From Dryomyza anilis (Eukaryota > Arthropoda > Insecta > Diptera > Dryomyzidae), in contig OX638135.1 of the NCBI GenBank assembly GCA_951804985.1, positions 33,885,116 to 33,949,115 of the forward strand: DNA of 64,000 bases. The letters are read 5' to 3'. How positions within the stretch are numbered: position 1 is the first letter of the stretch; every line of letters starts with the position of its first letter. A model generated the notes under the pieces. The model was given only the letters and a program-made list of their open reading frames with translations, did no database searches and was not told the origin of the DNA. This document shows positions 1 through 12,537 of the stretch, in pieces. Made by a program: the position numbers and the translations under genes.

Positions 1-374
1 ATCTATTCTATCTATTCTATCTATTCTATCTATTCTATCTATTCTATCTATTCTATCTATTCTATCTATTCTATCTATTCTATCTATTCTATCTATTCTA
101 TCTATTCTATCTATTCTATCTATTCTATCTATTCTATCTATTCTATCTATTCTATCTATTCTATCTATTCTATCTATTCTATCTATTCTATCTATTCTAT
201 CTATTCTATCTATTCTATCTATTCTATCTATTCTATCTATTCTATCTATTCTATCTATTCTATCTTTTCTATCTATTCTATCTATTCTATCTATTCTATC
301 TATTCTATCTATTCTATCTATTCTATCTATTCTATCTATTCTATCTATTCTATCTATTCTATCTATTCTATCTA
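1..374. repeat. 9-bp satellite ATCTATTCT, left block
   Basis: A perfect-to-near-perfect tandem array of the nonamer ATCTATTCT fills the window from its first base to about 374; one unit near 265 carries a T-rich variant. The array runs off the left edge, so its full length is unknown. It abuts the 5' end of the LINE at 375 and is the same repeat as the block at 4897-7045. Confidence 0.97.
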
Positions 375-625
375 GATGGAGTGTGTGAACATCGTCGCGA
401 TCGGACGTGTTGCTTATGAGCTCTGATTAAATATCGTAATAACGATGAAATAACTCAGTATTTTTATACATAAACTAACTATACATTGTGCAACACTAGC
501 AAAGTGCAAATTAAAACAAGTGTAATTACAAAACATTTGGAAAAACTAAAAAAAAAAAAAGATAAACACTGCAAATATTAATGAAAAAAAATACTTGAAA
601 TCAAACATAAAATTTATAACTTTAA

Positions 626-1599
626 ATGTTCTGTAACGAGTGCAATGAAGCTCTCCCAACATCGGGGGTCTTCGTGACATGTCAACATTGTGGGTCAACG
701 TACCTTTATTCTCCCTGCACCACCATCTCCGATACCTCCTACGCCAGCATGGGCACTACTCACAGAGCGGAATGGAAATGCCAAAAATGCAGAGGATCAC
801 AAAAGCAATCGACACAAAAACCGCTTCGCAGCAAGGAGGATGATGAAAACTATGATGCAGATAGCAAACGCTATCGGTAACATGACACACTCTCTCCTGC
901 TGCACTCCAAATCGAAGTGAGCTCTGTACGTACCGATGTGTCAGAATTTAAGTCCGACATGAAGCAAATCAAAAATATTATGGAGCAGATGAGCATCAAA
1001 CTTCTACATCGCATGATGAGAAGTGAACGAAGGTGAACGAAAACATTGCACAGCTCACACTGCAAGTGGCAGATCTCTCTGAGAAAAACAGAGAGAAGGA
1101 TAAACGCATTGACGTAATGGAGCGAAAGAGCAATGCCCTCGAGCAACAGTCGCTCGACAAAAATATTGGAATTGGTAATGTACCACGAAAAGACGACGAA
1201 GATTTAAAAGAAATAGATTCGGTAGCAAAATCTATTGACGCACACATCGCTGACACCGACATCATCGATGCATACCGCATCAAGCAGAAAAGCAGCAACA
1301 TCATTGTCAAGCTATCCTCTCCTGGCGCCAAACGAGAAGTGATGCAAAAATCCTGTGGGAAAAAAATTATTACTGACTCTCTTGGTGAGCAGTATAAAGA
1401 AGAAAGAAAAACGAGAATTTACGTAAACGATCAGCTGACGGCTACAAATCGCCGCTTACTCTGGCTGGCAAAAAATAAAGCAAAAGAATGTGGGTGGAAG
1501 TTTATCTGGATCCGAGAAGGTCGTATTTTAGCTAAAAAATCTGAAAACTTAAATATTATTCTCTTTAATACCGAAAGCGATATCGGCATCATAGTTTAG
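626..1599 (+). pseudogene. LINE ORF1 (PHD-like finger, coiled coil, FP/RRM-type domain), frameshifted
   Basis: ORF1 is the RNA-binding, chaperone-like protein that LINEs use to form their ribonucleoprotein. The first segment (626-880, 84 codons from ATG) begins with paired cysteines (CNEC, CQHC, then CQKC near residue 52), a PHD-like zinc-finger pattern. After a shift of frame, 1033-1599 encodes a basic coiled-coil stretch (QVADLSEKNREKDKRIDVME) followed by a domain ending LAKNKAKECGWKFIWIREG, which resembles the C-terminal domain of CR1/Jockey-group ORF1 proteins and baculovirus FP-type proteins. The stretch 881-1032 links the two but is out of frame, so the protein is broken. ORF2 follows 112 bp downstream. 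Confidence 0.75.
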
Positions 1600-1710
1600 A
1601 AATATACACCCATTACATTTCCTTATATAATATTGCATTACATAATTCAATATAATTACCTACATATATTTATAATTTAAAAAATTAACACTAATAAAAA
1701 ATAAATAAAA

Positions 1711-4551
1711 ATGAATTCAGTCACTATAAAAACATCGCCTAATTTTCAAAGTGTAGATTTGCACGATCTACAAAAGCGCAGAATCTCATATTGTTTTCTA
1801 AACATTAGATCACTTAGAAAGAACTTCGCATCTTTCCGAGTTGAAATCAATAAAATAATCGATTTACTCGACGTTATCATGGGAACAAATATATGTAATG
1901 ATGAAAACGAGTTTTACTCCATCAACGGCTACAACGCCGAATTTCTAAATAGAGAAAATAGCAGAGGGGCGGAATTGCGGTGTACGTAAGAGAAACAATT
2001 GCGTATAACTACTCTCTACCCATTGTTCTCTCATTTGAAACAATGCAATTTTCTATGCTCAAAGACAACCGCCCGCTTACACTGCTTGCAATCTACCGAC
2101 CCCCATCCACAAACGCAATAGAATTCGCAATAGAATTAGACACAACAATAAAACAAAAAAGAGAACACAATAATCATTGGCGATATGAATATCGATTTGC
2201 ATAAAGCAATAAACAACAACAACATAATGCACTATCTTGATATGCTCTCAGCACACGGCCTACAGAACGCAAACAATTCCGAGAGTACAAGAGTAGATAT
2301 TACGCGCGACACAAGCACAAACATCGATCACCTCTTTATCAAATATAGAGAGTGTGCCACGCATGTTATTGTTGTTAACACTAATATATCTGACCATTAC
2401 GCTCTTTTGTGCACAATAAACGAAACAAATAATAATACCAACAACAATAATAACACAAACCGACAGAAACAAGTCATTAATGGCTATAGGGTAAATGCAC
2501 AAATTATGAGCACTAACTGTGAAAATAAATTTAAATGAAAATAACGTTCACGATATGTATGAAAAATTGCAGAACACATTTAAAGCTATATACAAAAATT
2601 CACAAATTCAAAATACAATACAGATAAAAAGATCAATATATTCATGGATTAATACTGATCTTGTCAAAAACTGCGCGATTAGGGATAAGTTATATAAAAT
2701 ATGGTTATCTAAACCAAATGATAAAGAATGAGAACATGAATATAGAACTTTTAGAAATATAATAGCAAACGCGCGAAATACATTCTATAAAAACAATTTT
2801 TTTGAAAATAGAACAGATATATGAAAAACATGGCAGACAATTAATGAAATTATTGGAAAAAAGGTTACAAATCTCGATGAACTTATCATTAAAAATATTA
2901 AGACGACAAACGTTTCTGAAATTTCGAATATCTTTGCAACAAATTTTAAAGAAAACATTAACAAAACCATACACAGTTGTAATATACAAACATTGAAATA
3001 TAACAAAAATACGATAAAAAATTCATTATTTATGCAACCGGTCAATGAAACAGAAATTTTCAATATACTAAACACAATGAAATTCGACCAAAAGATTTGA
3101 AAAATAATGCTCTCGCCATGACACCAGTATTAACTCGACTAGTAAACTTAAGTCTTGAGGAAACAAGTATCCCAAAAACATTAAAAACGTCAATAATTCG
3201 ACCAATATATAAAAATGGATTGAAATCAGATTATGGAAATTATAGACCAATCGCAATATTACCAGCAATCGAAAAAGTATTAGAAGAAATCGTAGTGCGA
3301 CGACTGAATGACTTTTTAGAAAAATACCAATTGATTCACCCAAATCAGTTTGGATTTCAGAAAGGAAAAAATATTAACCAGCTTTTAGGATTATTTGCAA
3401 ATAACCTAAATAAAAAAAATTCCAATAGTCTTGTCCTTTTTGTTGATTTCAGTAAAGCGTTTGACACACTTACACATGAAAAACTTTTAGAAACGCTATA
3501 CAATTCTGGCGTACGTGGTGAATGCCTGAGCTGGTTAAAATGTTACTTGCAAGCAAGAACATACCGTCAAAATCGCCAACCACATAAGCGATGAAATACA
3601 AACAACTCATGGTGTTCCACAGGGTTCTAAACTAGGTCCAATTCTATATATATATCATATGCTAACGACATGTTAAAGGAACTGTCAAAAAGCACAACCT
3701 TTGCATACGCAGACGACACTGCAATCATAGTGACGCATAAAAATATAAAAGACGCAACCCAAATCATGCAAAATGAAATAAATATAATCACAAGATGGTC
3801 TCACGATAATAGTTTGACGATAAATGCACACAAAACCAAACTTCTACATGTAAAACCACCACATATTTCACACCAGAACATTAATATAAAATTTCATAAT
3901 GCGTGTAGGCATCGCCAATCACACAATAACAAACAACACCGATATAACGACTCATGCAATACGACAATAGAACAGGTAACAACATACAAATACCTCGGAG
4001 TAATTGTTGACCACAATCTGAAATGGCACGATCATATTGAAAACGTCCGAAAAAAACTGAGAAAAACGTCCTATATGCTATACCACCTGACACACCTACG
4101 CAACTGCAGCAATGCAAGTGTTGTACGACAAGCTTATTTTGCACTTGGAGAGTCCTACATCCGTCACGGTATAACAGCATGGGGCACATCATCCAAAAGA
4201 GCCAAAACCGTGTGCTCAAAATTCTTGCTCGAAGAAACTTAAATACCAGAGTGCACATTACGCAACAACTAAATGCACTTAGTACAGACGAAATATTCAA
4301 ATCCACTTTACTAAATGAGTTCTACAATGACGCAGAATACCGCATCGACATCAACCATCAACACAACACACGCAGATGAGCAGAAGGAAGATATAAAGTT
4401 GCACGATTCTACAACAATAACGGAAAACGCACACTTCAAACTAGCATTCCTACAATACTCAACGAGCTTTCAGTTCATCTAACAAACATTAATAATATTA
4501 TAAATAGAAAAAAGTATCTAAAGTATCACTTCATCAACACATATACAGAAT
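1711..4551 (+). pseudogene. LINE ORF2: endonuclease plus reverse transcriptase, multiply frameshifted
   Basis: ORF2 nicks target DNA and copies the element RNA into it. Endonuclease motifs appear in order across three frames: LNIRSLRKN (about 1798), AIYRPPS (about 2090), GDMNIDL (2179), TNIDHLF (2318) and NISDHYAL (2386). The reverse transcriptase follows: IIRPIYKNG and NYRPIAILP (3200-3260), NQFGFQKGKN (3345), the catalytic LFVDFSKAFDTL (3437) and FAYADDTAII (3698). A conserved C-terminal tail with LNTRVHITQQLNAL runs to about 4551. At least five frame changes and an in-frame TGA near 4378 make it non-functional. Segment order matches a full-length ORF2, so little is missing. Confidence 0.85.
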
Positions 4552-4574
4552 AACAAACTATGGCACGACACCAA

Positions 4575-4735
4575 CATTGACAACCTTGGCAACAAGAACC
4601 ACTCTGCAACTACTCTGGCGTCAACTAACCTGGCGACAACTAACCTGGCGACAACTAACCTGGCAACTACTCTGGCAACAACTAACATAGCAACAACAAC
4701 TACCCTGGAACAACTCTGACGACAACAACATATAA
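4575..4735 (+). repeat. Short tandem repeats in the LINE 3' UTR
   Basis: The 3' untranslated part of the CR1-like element contains degenerate repeats of about 16-18 bp built on CTGGCGACAACTAAC, four to seven units depending on stringency. A conventional AATAAA lies near 4886, just before the 9-mer tail. Confidence 0.7.
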
Positions 4736-4896
4736 ATTTCTTGAATAATTAAAAATGCTGTTAAAATTCTTTTTATCAATGTAAAACACTCAATTTATAT
4801 AATTTTAGTATACTTTTTTTCCTGCAGATAAGACTTAATGGCTTCGCGGGATATCATGGAACTATGTAAATGAATTAATTAATTAAATAAAAAAAA

Positions 4897-7045
4897 ATCT
4901 ATTCTATTTATTCTATCTATTCTATCTATTCTATCTATTCTATCTATTCTATCTATTCTATCTATTCTATCTATTCTATCTATTCTATCTATTCTATCTA
5001 TTCTATCTATTCTATCTATTCTATCTATTCTATCTATTCTATCTATTCTATCTATTCTATCTATTCTATCTATTCTATCTATTCTATCTATTCTATCTAT
5101 TCTATCTATTCTATCTATTCTATCTATTCTATCTATTCTATCTATTCTATCTATTCTATCTATTCTATCTATTCTATCTATTCTATCTATTCTATCTATT
5201 CTATCTATTCTATCTATTCTATCTATTCTATCTATTCTATCTATTCTATCTATTCTATCTATTCTATCTATTCTATCTATTCTATCTATTCTATCTATTC
5301 TATCTATTCTATCTATTCTATCTATTCTATCTATTCTATCTATTCTATCTATTCTATCTATTCTATCTATTCTATCTATTCTATCTATTCTATCTATTCT
5401 ATCTATTCTATCTATTCTATCTATTCTATCTATTCTATCTATTCTATCTATTCTATCTATTCTATCTATTCTATCTATTCTATCTATTCTATCTATTCTA
5501 TCTATTCTATCTATTCTATCTATTCTATCTATTCTATCTATTCTATCTATTCTATCTATTCTATCTATTCTATCTATTCTATCTATTCTATCTATTCTAT
5601 CTATTCTATCTATTCTATCTATTCTATCTATTCTATCTATTCTATCTATTCTATCTATTCTATCTATTCTATCTATTCTATCTATTCTATCTATTCTATC
5701 TATTCTATCTATTCTATCTATTCTATCTATTCTATCTATTCTATCTATTCTATCTATTCTATCTATTCTATCTATTCTATCTATTCTATCTATTCTATCT
5801 ATTCTATCTATTCTATCTATTCTATCTATTCTATCTATTCTATCTATTCTATCTATTCTATCTATTCTATCTATTCTATCTATTCTATCTATTCTATCTA
5901 TTCTATCTATTCTATCTATTCTATCTATTCTATCTATTCTATCTATTCTATCTATTCTATCTATTCTATCTATTCTATCTATTCTATCTATTCTATCTAT
6001 TCTATCTATTCTATCTATTCTATCTATTCTATCTATTCTATCTATTCTATCTATTCTATCTATTCTATCTATTCTATCTATTCTATCTATTCTATCTATT
6101 CTATATATTCTATCTATTCTATCTATTCTATCTATTCTATCTATTCTATCTATTCTATCTATTCTATCTATTCTATCTATTCTATCTATTCTATCTATTC
6201 TATCTATTCTATCTATTCTATCTATTCTATCTATTCTATCTATTCTATCTATTCTATCTATTCTATCTATTCTATCTATTCTATCTATTCTATCTATTCT
6301 ATCTATTCTATCTATTCTATCTATTCTATCTATTCTATCTATTCTATCTATTCTATCTATTCTATCTATTCTATCTATTCTATCTATTCTATCTATTCTA
6401 TCTATTCTATCTATTCTATCTATTCTATCTATTCTATCTATTCTATCTATTCTATCTATTCTATCTATTCTATCTATTCTATTTATTCTATCTATTCTAT
6501 CTATTCTATCTATTCTATCTATTCCATCTATTCTATCTATTCTATCTATTCTATCTATTCTATCTATTCTATCTATTCTATCTATTCTATCTATTCTATC
6601 TATTCTATCTATTCTATCTATTCTATCTATTCTATCTATTCTATCTATTCTATCTATTCTATCTATTCTATCTATTCTATCTATTCTATCTATTCTATCT
6701 ATTCTATCTATTCTATCTATTCTATCTATTCTATCTATTCTATCTATTCTGTCTATTCTATCTATTCTATCTATTCTATCTATTCTATCTATTCTATCTA
6801 TTCTATCTATTCTATCTATTCTATCTATTCTATCTATTCTATCTATTCTATCTATTCTATCTATTCTATCTATTCTATCTATTCTATCTATTCTATCTAT
6901 TCTATCTATTCTATCTATTCTATCTATTCTATCTATTCTATCTATTCTATCTATTCTATCTATTCTATCTATTCTATCTATTCTATCTATTCTATCTATT
7001 CTATCTATTCTATCTATTCTATCTATTCTATCTATTCTATCTATT
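4897..7045. repeat. 9-bp satellite ATCTATTCT, main block (about 239 copies)
   Basis: About 2.15 kb of uninterrupted ATCTATTCT nonamers begins at the 3' terminus of the CR1-like LINE. I see only a handful of single-base variants (near 4906, 6105, 6483, 6524 and 6751), so the array is very homogeneous. It ends abruptly at 7045 in AT-rich sequence. The repeat resembles CR1-type 3' terminal repeats in sequence, suggesting it is the LINE's own tail expanded. Confidence 0.95.
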
Positions 7046-7168
7046 GTTGTAATTTTTAGAGTTGTAATTCTTAGATTTGTAAAGTTATAGTTGATATATT
7101 TTACATTTTATTTATTTTACAATTTAAATAATCAAAAGACACTTTTTTATTTTTAGAGTTGAAAAGAC
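7046..7168. other. AT-rich target locus with ~30-bp degenerate repeats
   Basis: The sequence TTTTAGAGTTG recurs at about 7054, 7151 and 8000, with AAAAGACACTTTT between copies, so a short ~30-bp degenerate tandem repeat spans this spot. The truncated RTE copy inserted inside it. The last 13 bases (7156-7168) are the left target-site duplication. Confidence 0.6.
7156..7168. repeat. Target-site duplication, left (GAGTTGAAAAGAC)
   Basis: Exact 13-bp match to 7976-7988, bracketing the truncated RTE copy. Confidence 0.88.
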
Positions 7169-7975
7169 TTACTTACTTACTTACTTAAATGGCCCTTACA
7201 ACCGTGGATCGGTTTTGGCCGCTGAGATGAAGCCGCGCCAGTCGGATCTGCTTTGCGCGCTCTGACGCCAGTTAGAAATACCAAGCGTTGTCAGGTTGAC
7301 TTCAACTTGGTCTTTCCAACGCAGATTTGGACGCCCTCTTCTACGTTGTCCACCTTCGAGTTTCGATTCAAGCACCTTCTTGGCTGGAGTGTTTTCATCC
7401 ATTCGTTCGACATGACCTAGCCAGCGAAGCCGCTGGATCTTGATGCGCTTGACTATGTCAATGTCGTCGAATAACTCATACAGCTCGTGGTTCATCCTGA
7501 TTCGATACTCGTTAGCAAAGCAGATAGGGCCAAAGATTTTACGGAGAATCTTTCTCTCGAACGCTCCCAGTACTCTCTCATCGGTGGTGGCCAGCGTCCA
7601 TGTTTCTGCACCATAAAGTAGGACGGGCATGATGAGTGACTTGTAGAGCGTTATTTTTGTCCGGCGAGAGAGGGCTCTGCTTCTCAATTGCCTACTGAGC
7701 CCAAAGTAGCACCTGTTGGCAAGAGTTATTCTCCGTTTGATCTCCAGGCTGACGTCGCTGTTGCTGTTTACGCTGGATCCCAGATAGACGAAGTCCTTCA
7801 CAATGTCGAACTTGTGGGTGTCAAAATCAGCTTTTTGTCCAAGACGCACGGACTCTTTTTTGCTTGTTGACACAAGGAACTTCGTCTTGTCCTCGTTCAC
7901 CGCTAGACCCATTCGACGCGACTCTTTCTCCAATCTGGAGAATGCAGCGCTGACTGCTCGTGTGCTCCTGCCAAT
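7169..7975 (-). mobile_element. 5'-truncated RTE-type LINE
   Basis: An 807-bp minus-strand insertion with the 3' end at the left. On the element strand the tail is (AAGT)n, as in the longer copy at 9224-12540. It is flanked by exact 13-bp duplications, GAGTTGAAAAGAC, at 7156-7168 and 7976-7988. The 5' end is truncated inside the reverse-transcriptase domain just after the YADD motif, the usual result of incomplete target-primed reverse transcription. Confidence 0.92.
7196..7975 (-). pseudogene. RTE reverse transcriptase C-terminal fragment
   Basis: About 260 codons remain open from just after the catalytic YADD box to the stop. The fragment reads IGRSTRAVSAAFSRLEKE at its start and keeps the RTE signatures LLYGAETWTL, RWLGHVERMD and GGQRRRGRPNLRWKDQV. 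An upstream ATG is supplied by flanking DNA, so no functional protein is expected. Its value is comparative: over the last ~65 codons it keeps the correct frame that the longer copy has lost. Confidence 0.9.
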
Positions 7976-7988
7976 GAGTTGAAAAGAC
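7976..7988. repeat. Target-site duplication, right (GAGTTGAAAAGAC)
   Basis: Exact 13-bp match to 7156-7168. The same sequence occurs again at about 8005-8017 as part of the local ~30-bp repeat. Confidence 0.88.
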
Positions 7989-8844
7989 ACTTTTATTAAT
8001 TTTAGAGTTGAAAAGACACTTTTCTATTTTACTACCTCCACTTGAGGTTGGTTAAACTACAATCAATTAAATTGCAACGAAAGCTATTAACAATACCTTC
8101 GTTGGAAGATTTTCTTAAATTCTATTCTGACTATGTTCTAGTGAGTTTTCACTTTCACTCAATTTTGGTGTACGTGACTTTTGAAGAAAGTCCGACTTGC
8201 AGTTTTTGGCTGACACCAATTGCGAAATATCAGAATTGTTGGCAATCGCTCATTTGCTTATTTTAACATAGACCCAAAATTATGCAATGGAAAATTGTAT
8301 TGCAAGCCTCTTGAAAGAGGTGTGTTCTAAATATAACTTTAGCGCTTTGCCAAATTATTGCCAGCATCTGTTAACTGTGCAAGCTAACCTGAAAGAGGTG
8401 TTGTCCAAGCAAAGCTTTAGCGCTTGCCAAATTATTATCATTTTTGTCAACGTGAAGCGTTGGGACAATTCTATGAACACGTTGCTGTACAACATGATAT
8501 AAAAACATGATTCGCTCAACATATGTACAGAAACATCGTAAACTGAATGAATTGTGAAGAACCATAAAGAAAATAAAAATGTATGCGCTAATTCACAATA
8601 ATTTTGATAATTTTTACAAAATGTCTTAAATATATTGTTCAATATATAGAAATGATGTTTTCCTAGAGTTAATATTAAGATTAATAATACAATAAAATAA
8701 TATGTTTATTTTAACATGGTGATAATAAATATAATATGTTATTTTTTCTTAAGTTATCTATAAAAATATGTTTGAATAATTAAATGGGTTTCAGTAATAA
8801 TAATGATAATAATGTTGTTTTTTTTTTTGATAGATTTCGTCTTT

Positions 8845-8848
<4 letters not shown>
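7989..8848. other. Unassigned AT-rich spacer with an imperfect direct repeat
   Basis: I recognise no gene here. Two imperfect direct copies of about 70 bp lie at 8299-8367 and 8377-8445, both containing GAAAGAGGTG, CTTTAGCGCTT and GCCAAATTATT. Small open frames overlap this region but show no codon signature or recognisable domain. Confidence 0.5.

Positions 8849-8928
<80 letters not shown>
8849..8928. repeat. (TA)n microsatellite
   Basis: About 80 bp of TA dinucleotides; shorter TA runs follow to about 9050. The open frames reading YIYIYI here are artefacts of the repeat. Confidence 0.97.
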
Positions 8929-8930
<2 letters not shown>

Positions 8931-9138
8931 AATAAAAAAGATATATATATATATATTTTTCTCTTTTTTTTATATATTGTCATTTTTTGTATTTTTTTTT
9001 TTTGGTTATATATATATTTTATAATTGTGTTTTGTATATATATATTTTTTTTAATATTTTTTGTTTTATACTTGTGTAATATTTGTTCGTACCTATATGA
9101 TAATCTAACCGATTTAATACTTGGAATTGAATGATAAT

Positions 9139-9143
<5 letters not shown>

Positions 9144-9223
<80 letters not shown>
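9144..9223. repeat. (TA)n microsatellite, left flank of the RTE element
   Basis: About 80 bp of TA ends exactly where the RTE 5' end begins (GGGGGCTATGGGGGCG). TA resumes directly after the RTE tail at 12541, so the element landed inside a TA tract. Confidence 0.95.
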
Positions 9224-9226
<3 letters not shown>

Positions 9227-12200
9227 GGCTATGGGGGCGATTATCACAAGGCAACGTGTCTGAGTGCTTCAACATGGCGAAGCCAGCGCAATCCTTGTCG
9301 GTGTCGTCTCAATTCATCTCACTGGTCACCAGAATTGACAAATTGTCAAATGGTGACACCTCCACTTCGGTGGAAGTCCTCCTCGTGGAAGTCCCTGGAA
9401 ACGGCGCTCTACACCACCCGGTGTAGAAGTCGGCTAAAGTGAGTGGCGAGCATCTCCCTCAGAGTGAGGGTTCGTGCGTTGGGTTTGGGTCCCACCACGG
9501 AAAAAACCTATGCGCCCAATGAAAACAAAAAAGAAGCCTCGGATAACGACCGATTACAACGATGACGACCCACGCAAACGTTTTAAGGACCATGATTTAC
9601 GGATATGCACCTGGAATGTCCAGACCCTTTATAGGGAAGGTGCCTCTATCCAGCTGGCAGATGTCCTCGAAAAATATAAGGCTGACATCACCGCTATCCA
9701 GGAGATGCGATGGACGGGACAGGGCTGTTCGAAACAAGCGTCCTGTGATATCTACTACAGCTGCCATGCGGAGAGACACGAATTTGGATGTGTATTTGTG
9801 GTCGGCAAGAGACTCCGCCATCTTGTCTCTAGGTTCACGCCCATGGACGAAAGGCTGGCAACAATCCGCATCAAGGCTAAATATTTCCATATCAGCCTAA
9901 TTTGTGCACACGCTCCGACGAACGAGAAAGATGACGAGATAAAAGAGCGCTTCTACGAGCGCCTAGACAACGCATACGAGCGCTGCCCCCGCCACGATAT
10001 CAAAATCGTGCTAGGCGATTTTAACGCCAAGGTGGGCAGAGAAGCCATCTATTGTCCCACAATCGGAAAATTTAGCCTCCATGCCAACACTTCCGATAAC
10101 GGAACGAGGCTAATCGACTTCGCCGCAGCACGAAACAATGTAGTTAGTAGCACTAGATTCGAACATTTCGATATCCACAAGGCCACATGGTTGTCGCCCG
10201 ATCAAAAAACTCGAAATCAAATTGATCACGTTGTGATTGACGGAAGGCACGCTTCAAGCATGATGGACGTACGCACTATCCGAGGTGCCAATATGGACTC
10301 GGATCATTACCTTGTAGCAGCCAAGGTCCGCACACGCTTAAGCGCTGCGAAGAACGTACGGAACCAAACGCAGAGAAAGCTAGACGTCGGAAAGCTGCAA
10401 TCACAACAGACAACGCAAGCCTTTTACACTCGACTCTCACACCTGCTTAGACAAAGCACTCCTCCTCTCGATGATATAAGCGCGCAGTGGAATCATATCT
10501 CCTGCTCTATGCGTACGGCTGCCGAAGAGGTGCTTGGATTCCAACGCCCCCTGAGGAATCAGTGGTATGACCAAGAGTGTCGCGCGGCCACTGCAGAGAA
10601 AGACGCTGCGTACAAATCCACCCTGCAGTCAGTAGCTACGCGAGCTGCGAAGGAGCGATACAAAGAGAAGAGGAGGGAAGAGAGACGTCTTTTCAGGCGT
10701 AAAAAAAGCGAGGCAGAAAGACGTGAGTGTGAGGAGATTGAGATGCATGGGGACAGGAATGAGGCTCGAAAATACTTCGAGAAAATAAGACGCCTAGCCG
10801 GAGGTTCAAAATCCGGAGCCTCTTCCTGTAAAGATGAGAACGGAAATCTAGTGACAGATATCCAGAGCACACTGAAAATATGGAGGGATCACTTCTCTAA
10901 ACTGCTGACCGGTGATGATGACCTCAATTCCACCGATAGAGAAGCAAACCCGGCAACCCCAGTACTTGATGACGACGTTGAGATTCCGCCACCCGACCAT
11001 GACGAGGTCAGAACAGCCATTGCTCGGCTGAAAAACAACAAAGCCGCAGGTGCTGATGGCCTGCCTGCTGAATTGTTTAAGACCGGAGGCGAAGAGCTAA
11101 TAGAGAGCATGCACGAGCTCGTAAGCAGAATATGGTCGGATGAAAGCATGCCAAGTGACTGGAACCTCAGTGTACTCTGCCCAATCCTTAAGAAAGGGGA
11201 TCCCACTATATGTGCCAACTACCGTGGGATCAGCCTACTCAATATCGCATACAAGGTTCTATCGAGCGTATTATGTGAAAGACTGAAGCCCATCGTCAAC
11301 AGACTGATTGGACCTTATCAGTGCGGCTTCAGACCTGGAAAGTCCACCATAGACCAGATTTTCACATTGCGCCTAATCCAGGAAAAGACCCTAGAAAAAC
11401 AGATCGACACCTACCACCTATTAGTCGACTATAAAGCCGCCTTAGACACTCCGATAAGGGAACGATTATACGCCGCAATGTCTGAGTTCGGTATACCTGC
11501 GAAACTTATAAGGCTTTGCAGGATGACCCTGAGCAACACACGTTGCTCAGTGAGAATAGGAAAAGACCTCTCCGAGCCATTTCATACCGAACGAGGTTTC
11601 AGACAGGGTGACTCCCTATCGTGCGACTTTTTTAACTTATTGATGGAGAAAATAGTTCAAGCTGCCGAACTCCGTCAAAGCGGCACTATCCTCAACAAAA
11701 GTGTCATGCTGCTCGCATATGCCGACGATATTGATATCATTGGCAGGAGCACACGAGCAGTTAGCGCAGCATTCTCCAGATTGGAGAAAGAGTCGCGTCG
11801 AATGGGTCTAGCGGTGAACGAGGACAAGACGAAGTTCCTTGTGTCAACAAGCAAAAAAGAGTCCGTGAGTCTTGGACAAAAAGCTGATTTTGACACCCAC
11901 AAGTTCGACATTGTGAAGGACTTCGTCTATCTGAGATCCAGCGTAAACAGCAACAACGACGTCAGCCTGGAGATCAAACGGAGATTAACTCTTGCCAACA
12001 GGTGCTACTTTGGGCTCAGTAGGCAATTGAGAAGCAGAGCCCTCTCTCGCCGGACAAAAATAACGCTCTACAAGTCACTCATCATGCCCGTCCTTCTTTA
12101 TGGTGCAGAAACATGGACGCTGGCCACCACCGATGAGAGAGTACTGGGAGCGTTCGAGAGAAAGATTCTCCGTAAAATCTTTGGCACTATCTGCTTTGCT

Positions 12201-12537
12201 AACGAGTATCGAATCAGGATGAACCACGAGCTGTATGAGTTATTCGACGACATTGACATAGTCAAGCGCATCAAGATCCAGCGGCTTCGCTGGCTAGGTC
12301 ATGTCGAACGAATGGATGAAAACACTCCAGCCAAGAAGGTGCTTGAATCGAAACTCGAAGGTGGACAGCGTAGAGAGGGCGTCCAAATCTGCGTTGGAAA
12401 GACCAAGTTGAGGACAACCTGGCAACGCTTGGTATTTCTAACTGGCGTCAGCGCGCGCAAAGCAGATCCGACTGGCGCGGCTTCATCTCAGCGGCCAAAA
12501 CCGATCCACGGTTGTAAGGGCCATTTAAGTAAGTAAG

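Larger units (their letters stand above)
375..4896 (+). mobile_element. CR1-like non-LTR retrotransposon, decayed
   Basis: A two-ORF LINE about 4.5 kb long. ORF1 carries a PHD-like zinc finger, coiled coil and nucleic-acid-binding domain; ORF2 carries an apurinic-type endonuclease and a reverse transcriptase. It has no poly(A) tail. After a short A-run at about 4887-4897 it passes straight into ATCTATTCT repeats. CR1 elements of vertebrates end in short tandem repeats of the ATTCTRTG kind, so ORF content and tail together point to the CR1/Jockey group. Both ORFs hold frameshifts and stops, so this copy is dead. The exact clade (CR1, Daphne-like or other) cannot be settled by eye. Confidence 0.8.

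Noticed and set aside
1..7045. CRISPR-like array in the 9-mer block
   Set aside because: No spacers; a simple tandem repeat in eukaryotic DNA.
8784..9247. Open frames reading YIYIYI in the TA tracts (also at 58044-59232)
   Set aside because: They are translations of TA dinucleotide repeats on both strands, with no other coding evidence.
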